Shown: piece by piece, positions 1-8,853 of the stretch
Numbering within the stretch: position 1 is the stretch's first letter
How the letters are laid out: each line of letters begins with the position of its first letter
Source: DATAOG01 sp963757395
Lineage (GTDB): Bacteria > Pseudomonadota > Alphaproteobacteria > Geminicoccales > Geminicoccaceae
Direction: 5' to 3'
Length of the DNA: 64,000 nt
NCBI GenBank assembly: GCA_963757395.1
Contig: CAVWRK010000009.1
Location: 186,001-250,000, forward strand
Notes under the pieces: model-generated
The model's input: the letters and a program-made list of their open reading frames with translations, nothing else
Databases searched by the model: none
Told to the model about the DNA's origin: nothing
Position numbers and translations under genes: made by a program

Positions 1-378
1 GAGGCGTTGGCCGAGCGACCCGTCGCCACGGCCGCTGTGCCGGCGGATGGCCAGGGCGTCGTCGTGCTCCGCCAGTGGCACGATTGGACGGGCGAGACGC
101 CCTGGCACTATCACCTGGGGCCCGAGGACTGCCCGCCGCCCTACTGCCTGCCGTCCTACCATCGTCATCGCGAGCGGGTCGTTCTCGCCCACCCCTTGCC
201 GATCGCCGTCGTCCTGCAGCGTCTCCGATATCTCGACTACGACGGCTTCACGACCGTGTTCCTGGACGGCGCCAACTACCAGATCGACGCCCGCAACCGC
301 TACGGCCGACCGGTCCGGCTGTTCGTCAGCGCCGGCACCGGCCTGCTGCGCCAGCAGATCGTCCTGCCGACCTATTAG
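1..378 (+). CDS. Hypothetical protein with PepSY-like C-terminus, 5' partial
   Basis: The reading frame is open from the first base, so the true start probably lies outside the window; a TTG at 7 is the first internal candidate. The last 50 residues (a GFTTVFLDGANYQIDARN stretch, then a conserved-looking RLFVSAGTG segment) have the alternating strand pattern of PepSY-type domains, which usually lie outside the membrane. No catalytic motif is visible. It converges on the slipin gene with a 9-base gap. The PepSY assignment is an inference from pattern only. Confidence 0.5.
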   Translation, partial: EALAERPVATAAVPADGQGVVVLRQWHDWTGETPWHYHLGPEDCPPPYCLPSYHRHRERVVLAHPLPIAVVLQRLRYLDYDGFTTVFLDGANYQIDARNRYGRPVRLFVSAGTGLLRQQIVLPTY

Positions 379-387
379 CCGGCTCGA

Positions 388-1167
388 TCAGTCCGCTCCG
401 TCGCCGCCGGACGGCTTGCGGGCGAGCATCTGCACGATGTCGGTCGGGAACGGGAAGACGATGGTCGAGCTGCGCTCGTTGGCGATCGTCATCAGGGTCG
501 AGAGATAGCGCAGCTGCATCGCCTCGGGGCGGGTCGCGAGGATGGTCGCGGCGTCGAGGAACTTCTGCGCCGCCTGGAACTCGCCCTCGGACTCGATGAT
601 CTTGGCGCGCCGGATGCGCTCGGCCTCGGCCTGGCGGGCGATCACCCGGATCATGCTCTCGTCGATGTCGACGTGCTTGAGCTCGACGTTGCTGACCTTG
701 ATCCCCCAGCTCTCGGTGTGCTCGTCGAGGATCCGCTGCAGGTCGGTGTTCAGCTTCTCGCGCTCGGCCAGCATCTCGTCGAGCTCATGCTGGCCGAGCA
801 CCGAGCGCAGCGTGGTCTGGGCGAGCTGGCTGGTCGCGTTATTGAAGTCCTCGACCTGGATGACCGCGTTGCGCGCATCCATGACCCGGTAGTAGACCAC
901 CGCGTTGACCTTCACGAGCACGTTGTCGCGCGAGATGATGTCCTGGCTCGGGATGTCGTGGACCCGGATCCGCAGATCGACCTTGACCGCCTGCTGGATC
1001 ACCGGGATCACCAGGATCATCCCCGGCCCCTTGACCTTCCAGAAGCGGCCGAGCTGGAAGACGACCGCGCGCTCGTACTCGCGCATGATCCGCATCGAGG
1101 CGAACACGAGCAGCAGCACCAGGGCGATCGGGACGATGAAGACAGCGTTGTCGAGCAGCACCGGCAT
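388..1167 (-). CDS. Slipin / SPFH-domain (stomatin-like) membrane protein
   Basis: A 259-residue protein with one N-terminal membrane segment (about residues 6-25) followed by an SPFH domain (about 28-200). The slipin hallmarks are an ERAVVFQLGRF stretch, PGMILVIP and an alanine/glutamate-rich helix with AEAERIRRAKIIESEGE-type sequence. SPFH proteins oligomerise on membranes and scaffold membrane microdomains. The gene follows nfeD on the same strand with a 13-base gap. This nfeD-slipin pairing is conserved; in archaeal homologues the NfeD protease cleaves the slipin tail. Length is normal for the family. Confident. Confidence 0.93.
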   Translation of the reverse strand: MPVLLDNAVFIVPIALVLLLVFASMRIMREYERAVVFQLGRFWKVKGPGMILVIPVIQQAVKVDLRIRVHDIPSQDIISRDNVLVKVNAVVYYRVMDARNAVIQVEDFNNATSQLAQTTLRSVLGQHELDEMLAEREKLNTDLQRILDEHTESWGIKVSNVELKHVDIDESMIRVIARQAEAERIRRAKIIESEGEFQAAQKFLDAATILATRPEAMQLRYLSTLMTIANERSSTIVFPFPTDIVQMLARKPSGGDGAD

Positions 1168-1180
1168 GCCGTGATCTCCG

Positions 1181-2567
1181 TTACGCTTCGGGTGCGACGT
1201 CCACGGTCAGGCCGTGGATCGCCTTGATCCGGACCACCTGGTCGGGGGCGAGGCCGGCCGGGCCCCGGGCCCGCCAGACCTCGCCGTGGACGCGCACCCG
1301 ACCGTCCCGGCCGTCCCAGTCGAGCACCCGGCCCGGGCTGCCGACCATGTCCTCCTGACCGGTCGCCACGGGTCGGGCGTGACTGCGCGCCATCATGGTC
1401 ATCATCAGCATCAGCAGCGCCGCCGCGGCCAGCGCGAGCCCGCCGATCAGCTGCCAGGAGACCCCGAAGCCCGGCGCCTCGGTGTCGATCAGCATGACCG
1501 AGCCGACCACGAAGGCGACGATGCCGCCGATGCCGAGCGCGCCGAAGCTCGGGACCACCATCTCGGCGACCATCATCGCGAGGCCGATCGCGATCAGGGC
1601 GAGGCCGGCGTAGCTCACCGGCAGCACCTGGAAGGCGTAGAGCGCCAGCAGCAGGCTGATCGCGCCCGCGACTCCTGGCAGGTACAGGCCCGGGTTGTAG
1701 AACTCGAAGATGATGCCGTAGATCCCGACCAACATCAAGATGTAGGCGACGTTGGGGTTGGTGATGATGCCGAGCAGCTCGGTCCGCCAGTCGGGCTCGA
1801 GGGTCAGGACCGTCCGCCCCTGGGTCTCGAGGGTCCGCTCGGCGCCGCCGATCTCGACCTGCCGGCCGTCGAGCCTGGCAAGCAGGTCGTCGAGGTTGGG
1901 GGCGATCAGGTCGATCACGTGCTTGTCGAGGGCGTCGGTCGCCGACAGGGTCGCCGCCTCGCGCACCGCCTGCTCCGCCCACTCGACGTTGCGCCCGCGC
2001 AGCTGAGCGAGCGAGCGGATGTAGGCGATCGAGTCGTTGAGGATCTTGTCCTCCATCCCGGCCTTTTTTTGCGGTTTTTTTCCGGCCTGACCGGAGCCTA
2101 TCGCCATCGTCCTTCTGATCGGCCGGCTCGCTCGGCTGCGGCTGACCCGGAAAACCGCCACCGAGCTGGATCGGGGTCGCGGCCCCGATGTTGGTCGCCG
2201 GCGCCATCGCCGCGACGTGGCAGGCATAGAGGATGTAGGTCCCGGCGCTCGCGGCATGCGCCCCGCCCGGGGCGACGAAGCCCACCACCGGCACCGGCGA
2301 GGCGAGGATGCGCTGGATGATGTCGCGCATCGAATTGACCAGCCCGCCCGGCGTGTCCATGCGCAGCACGATCAGAGTGGCGCCCTGCTCCTGCGCCTTG
2401 TCGAACCCGCGCTCGACGTAGTCGCTGGTCGCCGGCCCGATCGCGCCCTTGATGTCGAGCACGGCGACCGGCCGATCCTCGGACGCCACCGCCGGCGTCG
2501 GGCCGCCGAGCGCCAGAAACGGCAGCAGCCAAACCGGCCAGCGAACGAACCGTCGCGTGTACGCCAT
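1181..2567 (-). CDS. nfeD: NfeD-family membrane serine protease (ClpP-like), frameshifted
   Basis: The N-terminal part (start at 2567) has a signal peptide and a ClpP-class protease domain with LRMDTPGGLV and an SAGTYIL segment carrying the likely nucleophile serine. The C-terminal part, in another frame (about 2070 down to 1181), has four membrane helices and the NfeD OB-fold tail. The switch falls in a hydrophilic linker containing two A7 tracts (coding strand); removing one A restores a single protein of about 460 residues, normal for the family. It lies directly upstream of the slipin gene. A sequencing error, a true mutation or polymerase slippage are all possible; a -1 ribosomal shift would not join the two frames. 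Confidence 0.85.
2064..2081. repeat. Two T7 tracts at the nfeD frame change
   Basis: Two runs of seven T (2064-2070 and 2075-2081, read as A7 on the coding strand) are separated by GCGG. Such long homopolymers stand out in this GC-rich window, and both coincide with the nfeD frame change. Confidence 0.9.
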
Positions 2568-2632
2568 GACGCCCCGTATATGAGCCCGAACGCCGCGCCG
2601 CGCCAGCCTTAGGCGCAGAGCCGCGGCTTCGC

Positions 2633-2989
2633 TCAGCTCGAGGGGGTGGTGGCGAGCGCGCCCTTGAAGTATGCCTGTTCGCTGGTGTCAGTCGAAGCGA
2701 TCCACAGGTCGCGTGAGCCTTCTTGCGGCAGTTCCCACGCAGTCGCGCTGCGGAGGGTCTCCTTGGCTAGATCCTGCGGAAGCGCGTTCGCGCGACCGTC
2801 GAGCAGGCCCTCGAAGATCTCGACCCAACCGCGCTCCAGCAGGTTCAGAGCTGCCTGCGTCACCGCCTCTTTGACGTCATGGTCACGCGCGGGCCAGAGC
2901 TGCTCGACCTGGGAGCGAATCTCCCAGAGCGCTTGATAGTCCTCCGTCGCCAAAGACAGGATCTCGTGCTCGATGGGTTGCAAGTTCAT
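2633..2989 (-). CDS. Hypothetical protein, 118 aa
   Basis: The start is placed at the ATG at 2989 (MNLQPIEHEILSLA...) because the open frame upstream of it to 3208 is arginine/serine-rich and looks non-coding. The product is soluble and mainly helical (EILSLATEDYQALWEIRSQV), with no signal peptide, membrane segment or metal motif. The pattern resembles small proteins that predict helix-turn-helix-like bundles, but I do not recognise a family. It stands alone between nfeD and the hydrolase gene. Confidence 0.6.
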   Translation of the reverse strand: MNLQPIEHEILSLATEDYQALWEIRSQVEQLWPARDHDVKEAVTQAALNLLERGWVEIFEGLLDGRANALPQDLAKETLRSATAWELPQEGSRDLWIASTDTSEQAYFKGALATTPSS

Positions 2990-3271
2990 TCCAGGATCGG
3001 ATTTCCTGCCAGCGGAATCGGCCAAGGGTGCCGCATGGCGGCTCGCGTCGACCGCGCGACGGCCCGCGCTTGACCGGATCGGGATCGTTCGGGTTGCCGC
3101 TGAGGGACCCTGAGTCATCAAGCGATCTACTCCCTCTCCGATCCAGCCACCTCGCTTCAACGTCCACACATGAACCGACCGGCGGCAGCTTAAGCACCGC
3201 GTGTCCACCGGCGACAGGCGCGCATATGGGGCGGCGGGATCGCCGCCCCTATGCCGCAGCCGGCGCCGCCG

Positions 3272-4264
3272 TCAGGCGACGAAGTCAGCGATGATGGCGT
3301 TGAACTTGTCGTGGCCCTCGATGAACATGAAGTGGTTGCCGCCGTCCGCCTCCTCGAAGATCTCGAGGCGGGCGCCCTTGATCTGCTCGCTGACCCACAC
3401 CTGCGACTTCCACGGCACGACGCTGACCCGGCCGCTGACCACGAGCGTCGGCGCATCCAGGCGCGGGATCAGGTCGCGCCAGTCGGTGGTGCTGTGGTTG
3501 TAGAGCAGGGTCGCCGCGTGCTGACGCGGCATGCGCAGGTTGCGCTCGATGATCCAGGCCTTCTCGTCCGCGGCGATGTTCTTGGTGACCATGTTGCCGA
3601 TGAAACCCGCGGTGGTCTCGACGCCGTTCGGGCCGGCGAGGTCGTTGCAGGTCTGGTACAAGGATTCCGGCGTGAAGATCGAGCCGGCGTTGGTCTTCTC
3701 CTCCTCCGACCAGGCGGGGTTGCTCGTGATCATCGGCATCTGGTCGATCAGCAGCAGCTTGGACAGCCGGTCGGGCCCGTACATGTCCCAGTAGTTCCAG
3801 ATCACCGAGCAGCCCATGGAGTGGCCGAGGATGTTCACCTCGTCGAGGTCGAGCGCCAGGATCATGTCGCGCACGTCCTTGGCGAGCCGCGAGATCTTGT
3901 AGCCGAACGCCGGCTTGTCCGACTCGCCGTGGCCGCGCATGTCGACCGCGATCACCCGGTAGCGGTCGCTGAGGCCGGCGATCTGGTACTTGAACTGCTC
4001 GGCGCTCTGCGACCAGCCCGGGATCATCAGGATCGGCTTGCCTTCGCCGGCCTCGAGGTAATAAAGGCTGACGCCGTCGCTCGTGGTGACGTGACCGACC
4101 TTGCCCGGGACGTCGGCACGGGCCGCCCGGCTGGTCGTCGCCGACCCGACCGCAGCGCTGAGCGCGAGCGCGCCCGCCCCCTTCACCACGTCACGCCGGC
4201 CGAGCTGCATGCTGTCCTTGCCGTTTCCCAGCGCCGTCGGATCACCGTCTTGCCTGATGGTCAT
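3272..4264 (-). CDS. Alpha/beta hydrolase with Tat signal
   Basis: A 330-residue protein. A twin-arginine signal (GRRDVVKGAGALALSA, around residues 22-37) indicates folded export to the periplasm. The mature part is an alpha/beta hydrolase: oxyanion-loop region MIPGWS, strand motif VIAVDMRGHGESDKP, nucleophile elbow GHSMGC and a late histidine in DGGNHFMF for the Ser-Asp-His triad. Similar enzymes are esterases, epoxide hydrolases or haloperoxidase-like; the substrate cannot be read. The start may be the Met just before QLGRRDVVK. The gene stands alone. Confidence 0.88.
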   Translation of the reverse strand: MTIRQDGDPTALGNGKDSMQLGRRDVVKGAGALALSAAVGSATTSRAARADVPGKVGHVTTSDGVSLYYLEAGEGKPILMIPGWSQSAEQFKYQIAGLSDRYRVIAVDMRGHGESDKPAFGYKISRLAKDVRDMILALDLDEVNILGHSMGCSVIWNYWDMYGPDRLSKLLLIDQMPMITSNPAWSEEEKTNAGSIFTPESLYQTCNDLAGPNGVETTAGFIGNMVTKNIAADEKAWIIERNLRMPRQHAATLLYNHSTTDWRDLIPRLDAPTLVVSGRVSVVPWKSQVWVSEQIKGARLEIFEEADGGNHFMFIEGHDKFNAIIADFVA

Positions 4265-4584
4265 TTTCGAGCCCCCTGGGATTTTGCCACCGGGCGTTGC
4301 ACCGGTGGTTGCCCTGACGGCAGCAGCATGCGGCTGCCAACGTGAGCTGTAAACTGCAATCGCCGGCGGCGGAGCGACCGCCGGGAGCGGTTTACCAGGG
4401 CCTCGGCTCGTCGGCCTCCTGCAGCTGCTTGCGCCGCTGCTCCTGGCACCAGATCTCGGCCGCCTGAAGCGGCTTCGGGTCGGGTGGTGAATGGAGGCAA
4501 GTCGGCGTCGGTCGACAAGGGTGTTGGCAGCGCGCCCGCGCGCTATAAGGGCGAGGTGACCGTGAGCGGCGGGGAGGCGGCGGC
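4265..4584. other. 320-base divergent intergenic region
   Basis: This lies between the divergent hydrolase and demethylase genes and should carry both promoters. A GGGGAGG ribosome-binding site sits just before the ATG at 4585. I see no convincing gene, RNA fold or riboswitch. Short open frames on the minus strand (for example one ending at 4392) lack recognisable features. Confidence 0.5.
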
Positions 4585-6999
4585 ATGAGATCAGAGGCGC
4601 GGGTGGTGGTGATCGGCGGCGGCGTGGTCGGCTGCAGCGTGCTCTACCATCTGACCAAGCTCGGCTGGCGGGACGTCATGCTGCTCGAGCGGGATGAGCT
4701 GACCTCGGGCTCGACCTGGCACGCGGCCGGGGGCATGCACACGATCAACAGCGACCCCAACGTCGCCAAGCTCCAGGACTACACGATCCGCCTCTACCGC
4801 GAGCTCGAGCAGATCTCGGGCCAGAGCTGCGGCATCCATTTGACCGGCGGCATCATGCTCGCGGGCACGCAGGAACGCCTCGACTTCCTCAAGACCGCGC
4901 ACGCCCGCGGCCGCCTGCTCGGCCTCGAGGGCGAGTTCATCTCGCTGGCCGAGGCCAGGCGCCGCCATCCGCTGATCGAGACCAGTCACTTCAAGGGCGC
5001 CCTGTTCGATCCCAACGAGGGCCACGTCGACCCCTCGGGCGTGACCCAGGCCTACGCCAAATCCGCCCAGAAGGGCGGCGCTGAGGTTTTCCAATTCACG
5101 CCCGTGACCGAGCTGCACCCCCGCCCGGACGGGGGCTGGCTGGTCGTGACTCCCAAGGGCAGCATCAAAGCCGAGATTGTCGTGAACGCCGGCGGCCTGT
5201 GGGCGCGCGAGGTCGGCCGCCTGGTCGGCCTTGAGCTGCCGGTGCTCGCGATGGAGCACCACTATCTCGTGACCGAGGATCTGCCCGAGATCGTCGCGCG
5301 CAGCGAGGAGCTGCCGCATGCGATCGACTTCGAGGCTGAAATTTACACTCGCCAAGAGGGGAAAGGCCTGCTGCTCGGCACCTACGAGAAGGCCTGCCGG
5401 CCCTGGTCGCCCAAGACGACGCCCGCCGACTTCGGCCACGAGCTGCTGGCCCCCGACCTCGACCGGATCGCGCCCTCGCTCGAGCTCGCTTTTGCCCACT
5501 TTCCGCCGCTCGAGCGGGCCGGCATCAAGCGGGTGATCAACGGCCCCTTCACCTTCGCCCCCGACGGTAATCCCCTGGTCGGGCCGGTCCCGGGCCTTTC
5601 GAACTTCTACTGCGCCTGCGGGGTCATGGCCGGGTTCTCGCAGGGCGGCGGGGTCGGCCTGACGCTCGCCAACTGGATCGTCGAGGGCGATCCGGGCATG
5701 GACGTGTTCGCGATGGATGTTTCCCGATTTGGCGAGTTCGCGACCCGCGCCTACACCAACGCCAAAGTCCGGGAAAACTACAGCCGGCGCTTTTCCATAA
5801 CGTTTCCGAACGAGGAGCTGCCGGCGGCGCGGCCGCAGCGGACGACGCCGGTCTATGATCGGCTGAAGGCGAGGCGCGCCGTGTTCGGTGCGAGCTTCGG
5901 CCTCGAGCACGCGCTCTGGTTCGCGCCCGCCGGCACCGACGCCAAGGAGACCCCGACCTTCCGGCGCTCCAACGCCCATGAGCCGGTCGGAGAGGAATGC
6001 CGCGCGGTGCGCGCCGGCGTGGGCCTGCTCGAGATCGCCAACTACGGCAAGCACGAGATCACCGGCCCCGGCGCCGAAGACTGGCTGAACCACCTGCTCG
6101 CCGGCCGCCTGCCGAACCTGGGAAAAATCACGCTCGCGCCGATGCTGAGCCCGAACGGCCGGCTGATGGGCGACTTCACGGTCTCGAGGCTCGGCGACGA
6201 CCGCTTCATGATCGTCGGCTCCGGCGCCGCCGAGCGCTTTCACGTCCGCTGGTTCGAGGCCCACCTGCCGGACCGGGGCGTCGCCGCGCGGCCGATCACG
6301 ACCGAGCGGGTGGGCTTCATGCTGGCCGGCCCCCGCTCGCGGGAGCTGCTCCAGCGGCTCACCGATCAGGACCTGTCCGCCGCGGCCTTTCCGTTCTTTC
6401 ACATCCGCCCGATCGACGTCGGCACGGTGCCGGCGCTGGTCGGGCGGGTCTCGTTCACCGGCGAGCTCGGCTTCGAGATCTACGTCGATGCCGCCTACCA
6501 GCTCGCCCTCTACGATGCTCTGGTTGAGGCCGGCGCCGATCTCGGCCTCGCCCATTTCGGCGGTCGCGCGTTGAACTCGTTGCGTCTGGAAAAAAGCTTC
6601 GGCGCCTGGCTGCGCGAGTACACCCCGGACCAGACGCCGCTCGAGGCCGGCCTCGACCGGTTCATCGACTTCGGGAAGGGCGACTTCGTCGGCCGCGCGG
6701 CGGCGCTCCGCCAGCGCGAGGAGCGACCGGGCCGGCGCCTGGTGACGCTCGTGGTCGATGCCGCCGATGCCGACGCCTACGGCGACGAGCCGGTCCTGGC
6801 CGACGGCCACGTGGTCGGCTTCGTCACCTCCGGCGGCTACGGCCATACCGTCGAGAAGAGCATAGCCCTCGCCTACCTCGACCCCGCCCACGCGACCCCG
6901 GACGCCGCGCTCGAGGTCACGATCCTCGGCGACGACCGCCCCGCCCGCCTCGTGCCCGCCTCGCTCTACGATCCGACCGGCGCCCGCATGCGCAGCTGA
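4585..6999 (+). CDS. FAD-dependent dimethylglycine/sarcosine dehydrogenase-like protein (DAO-GcvT fusion)
   Basis: An 804-residue protein with the standard two-part layout. Residues about 5-370 are a DAO-type FAD domain with dinucleotide motif VIGGGVVGCS and STWHAAGG, where the histidine is the covalent FAD attachment site in dimethylglycine and sarcosine dehydrogenases. Residues about 430-800 are a GcvT-like folate-binding domain and its C-terminal barrel. Family members oxidatively demethylate N-methylated glycine or betaine derivatives and pass the one-carbon unit to tetrahydrofolate. The exact substrate is not determined. A strong GGGGAGG ribosome-binding site precedes the ATG. Single gene, intact. 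Confidence 0.9.
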   Translation: MRSEARVVVIGGGVVGCSVLYHLTKLGWRDVMLLERDELTSGSTWHAAGGMHTINSDPNVAKLQDYTIRLYRELEQISGQSCGIHLTGGIMLAGTQERLDFLKTAHARGRLLGLEGEFISLAEARRRHPLIETSHFKGALFDPNEGHVDPSGVTQAYAKSAQKGGAEVFQFTPVTELHPRPDGGWLVVTPKGSIKAEIVVNAGGLWAREVGRLVGLELPVLAMEHHYLVTEDLPEIVARSEELPHAIDFEAEIYTRQEGKGLLLGTYEKACRPWSPKTTPADFGHELLAPDLDRIAPSLELAFAHFPPLERAGIKRVINGPFTFAPDGNPLVGPVPGLSNFYCACGVMAGFSQGGGVGLTLANWIVEGDPGMDVFAMDVSRFGEFATRAYTNAKVRENYSRRFSITFPNEELPAARPQRTTPVYDRLKARRAVFGASFGLEHALWFAPAGTDAKETPTFRRSNAHEPVGEECRAVRAGVGLLEIANYGKHEITGPGAEDWLNHLLAGRLPNLGKITLAPMLSPNGRLMGDFTVSRLGDDRFMIVGSGAAERFHVRWFEAHLPDRGVAARPITTERVGFMLAGPRSRELLQRLTDQDLSAAAFPFFHIRPIDVGTVPALVGRVSFTGELGFEIYVDAAYQLALYDALVEAGADLGLAHFGGRALNSLRLEKSFGAWLREYTPDQTPLEAGLDRFIDFGKGDFVGRAAALRQREERPGRRLVTLVVDAADADAYGDEPVLADGHVVGFVTSGGYGHTVEKSIALAYLDPAHATPDAALEVTILGDDRPARLVPASLYDPTGARMRS

Positions 7000-7070
7000 C
7001 GGCGAGCCTTAGCGTGCGAATTTCCAGCGCCTAGATTATGCTCGGAAGCAGGTGACGAAGGACAATACCA

Positions 7071-7382
7071 ATGGCCCTGGTCAGGATTCGGGAACGCGGC
7101 GAGATCACCCTGCCGCGCGAGATCCCGGAGGCGCTTGCGCTGCGCGTGGGCGACGACCTCGAGGCGCTGGTGGTCGAAGGCGGGGTGATGCTGAAGCCGG
7201 TAGCCGCCGCCGAGCGCGAAGCCGCCTGGCAGCGCATCCGGAAGCTACAGCATTCGGTCCGTCCAACCGCAGAGCAGGCCGCCAAGCCGGTCGATGTGCA
7301 GGAGCAGGAAATCCTGGAGGTCGTTGACGAGGTTCGCCGCCAACATGCCGAAGGTCGGTCGACGGGTTCTGCGCTACGATGA
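7071..7382 (+). CDS. AbrB/MazE-type antitoxin
   Basis: A 103-residue protein whose first 45 residues (RIRERGEITLPREIPEAL, then LRVGDDLEALVVEGGVML) match the swapped-hairpin AbrB/SpoVT DNA-binding fold of antitoxins. The C-terminal tail is charged and helical and would wrap the toxin. The stop overlaps the next ATG (ATGA), the usual antitoxin-toxin coupling, but the partner is only the tail of a PIN protein. It would autoregulate its own promoter. Confidence 0.82.
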   Translation: MALVRIRERGEITLPREIPEALALRVGDDLEALVVEGGVMLKPVAAAEREAAWQRIRKLQHSVRPTAEQAAKPVDVQEQEILEVVDEVRRQHAEGRSTGSALR

Positions 7383-7579
7383 GATCGCTCGCGCCCGTGA
7401 TCGCCGAGCTTCCGACGATCGACCCGGTCTGTCGGGACGCGAACGACGATCACGTGCTCGCGGCGGCGCTGGCCGCAGGCGCGGACTGCATCGTCATCGG
7501 CGACGCCGATCTCCTGACGCTGGGCCAGTATCAGGGGATACGCATCCTCGGCGTACGGGCGTTTCTCGGCCAGCTCTGA
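7379..7579 (+). pseudogene. Truncated PIN-domain toxin (C-terminal part only)
   Basis: 66 residues that match the second half of PIN toxins: CRDANDDHVLAAALAAGAD, then VIGDADLLTLGQYQGIRIL and a terminal FL. The first half, with the initial catalytic Asp of the DxN motif, is missing, so the RNase site is incomplete. The ATG overlaps the antitoxin stop, suggesting an internal deletion that kept the original start. Probably a non-toxic relic. Confidence 0.7.
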
Positions 7580-7704
7580 GCCCGACCTGCCGGCCGGCGA
7601 CATTTGCCCTTGCGTTGCTCGCCGGTCGCGGGCAAGTCAGCCGTGACGACGTCGAGCCGGGGTTGAGGGAGCCAGGCCGCGACCGCTACTTTGCGATCGT
7701 CCCG

Positions 7705-8853
7705 ATGTCGCACCGGAGCCTGCCCGTGCGCTTCATCCACACCGCCGACTGGCAGATCGGCAAGGTTTTCCGGCTGGTTGACGACGCCACCGCGGGCGTG
7801 CTGCAGGCTGCCCGCCTGGAGGCGATCTCGACCCTCGGCCGCCTCGCGCACGCGGAAACCGTGCCGGTCGTGCTGGTCGCGGGCGACATCTACGACGTCG
7901 CGAGCGCTGCCGACCGCACGCTCGGCCAGCCGCTCGAGCGCATGCGCGCCTTCCCGGACGTGGCCTGGCATCTGATTCCCGGCAACCACGACCCCCACCA
8001 GCCGGGCGGGGCCTGGGAGCGGGTGCTGCGTCGGGGCCTACCCGACAACGTCCGGGTCCACCTCGAGCCGGCGCCGGCCCCGCTGGCGGGCGGCCAGGCA
8101 CAGCTGCTGCCGGCACCGCTGCTCCGGCGGCGCGCGTCGGGCGACCCGACCGCCTGGATGGACCAGGCGCCGACGCCTGCAGGCGCGCTTCGGATCGGGC
8201 TCGCCCACGGCTCGATCAGCGCCTTCGGCTCCGACCCCCGAAGCCAGCCCAACCTGATCGACCCGGCCCGGCCGAAACGCGCCGGGCTCGGCTATCTGGC
8301 GCTCGGCGACTGGCACGGGATGAAGCGGATCGGGCCGCGCTGCTGGTATCCGGGCACCCCCGAGGTCGACGATTTCGGCGTCGAAGGCGGCGGCCAGGCG
8401 CTGCTGGTCGATCTTCGGGCGCCCGATACGCCCCCCGAGGTCACACCGCTTGCCGTCGGCCGCTTCGACTGGCGCCGGGAGACAGCGCGGATCCAGGACG
8501 ACGGCGACATCGAGGTGGCCATGGCGCGGCTCCGTGCCCTGCACCCCGAGCCCGCGCGCCTGCTCCTCGATCTCGGGCTCGAAGGCACGCTCACGCTCGC
8601 CGCCCGCGAACGCCTGGCACGCGCCCTGGACGCACTCCGAGCCGCCGTCTGCTGGCTGCGGGTCGATGACGACCGTCTCTATCTCAGTCCTTCGGCCGAG
8701 GATCTGGAGGCGATCGCGCCCGGCGGTTTCCTGCGGGTCGCCGCGCTCCGCCTGCGCGCCATGGCCGACGACCCGGACGAGCCGGCGCGCGAGATCGCGG
8801 CCCGGGCCCTGCTCCGTCTCTACGCCGAGCACCGCAAGCTGGCGGCGCCATGA
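7705..8853 (+). CDS. SbcD/YhaO-like DNA repair metallophosphoesterase
   Basis: 382 residues from the ATG at 7705; the open frame continues upstream without support. Metallophosphoesterase motifs are in order: HTADWQIG (residue ~13; D-x-Q instead of D-x-H, as I recall for the YhaO-like subgroup), GDIYD, GNHDP, LAHGS and GDWHG. This resembles the nuclease subunit of SbcCD/Mre11-Rad50-like complexes. It overlaps the next gene by ATGA; that gene encodes the matching ABC-type ATPase, so the two likely form one complex acting on DNA ends. Confidence 0.85.
   Translation: MSHRSLPVRFIHTADWQIGKVFRLVDDATAGVLQAARLEAISTLGRLAHAETVPVVLVAGDIYDVASAADRTLGQPLERMRAFPDVAWHLIPGNHDPHQPGGAWERVLRRGLPDNVRVHLEPAPAPLAGGQAQLLPAPLLRRRASGDPTAWMDQAPTPAGALRIGLAHGSISAFGSDPRSQPNLIDPARPKRAGLGYLALGDWHGMKRIGPRCWYPGTPEVDDFGVEGGGQALLVDLRAPDTPPEVTPLAVGRFDWRRETARIQDDGDIEVAMARLRALHPEPARLLLDLGLEGTLTLAARERLARALDALRAAVCWLRVDDDRLYLSPSAEDLEAIAPGGFLRVAALRLRAMADDPDEPAREIAARALLRLYAEHRKLAAP

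Noticed and set aside
1181..2567. Programmed -1 ribosomal frameshift in nfeD
   Set aside because: The downstream frame is +1 relative to the upstream one, so a -1 slip on the A7 tracts would not join the domains.
4265..4584. Glycine riboswitch before the demethylase-like gene
   Set aside because: No paired aptamer-like conserved segments could be found in the 320 bases.
4591..6891. A 766-codon minus-strand frame
   Set aside because: Antisense shadow of the DAO-GcvT gene, caused by G/C-ending codons; low-complexity composition.
7580..7704. Upstream extension of the YhaO-like protein
   Set aside because: The frame is open but lacks nuclease motifs and overlaps the PIN remnant; the ATG at 7705 directly precedes the conserved strand.
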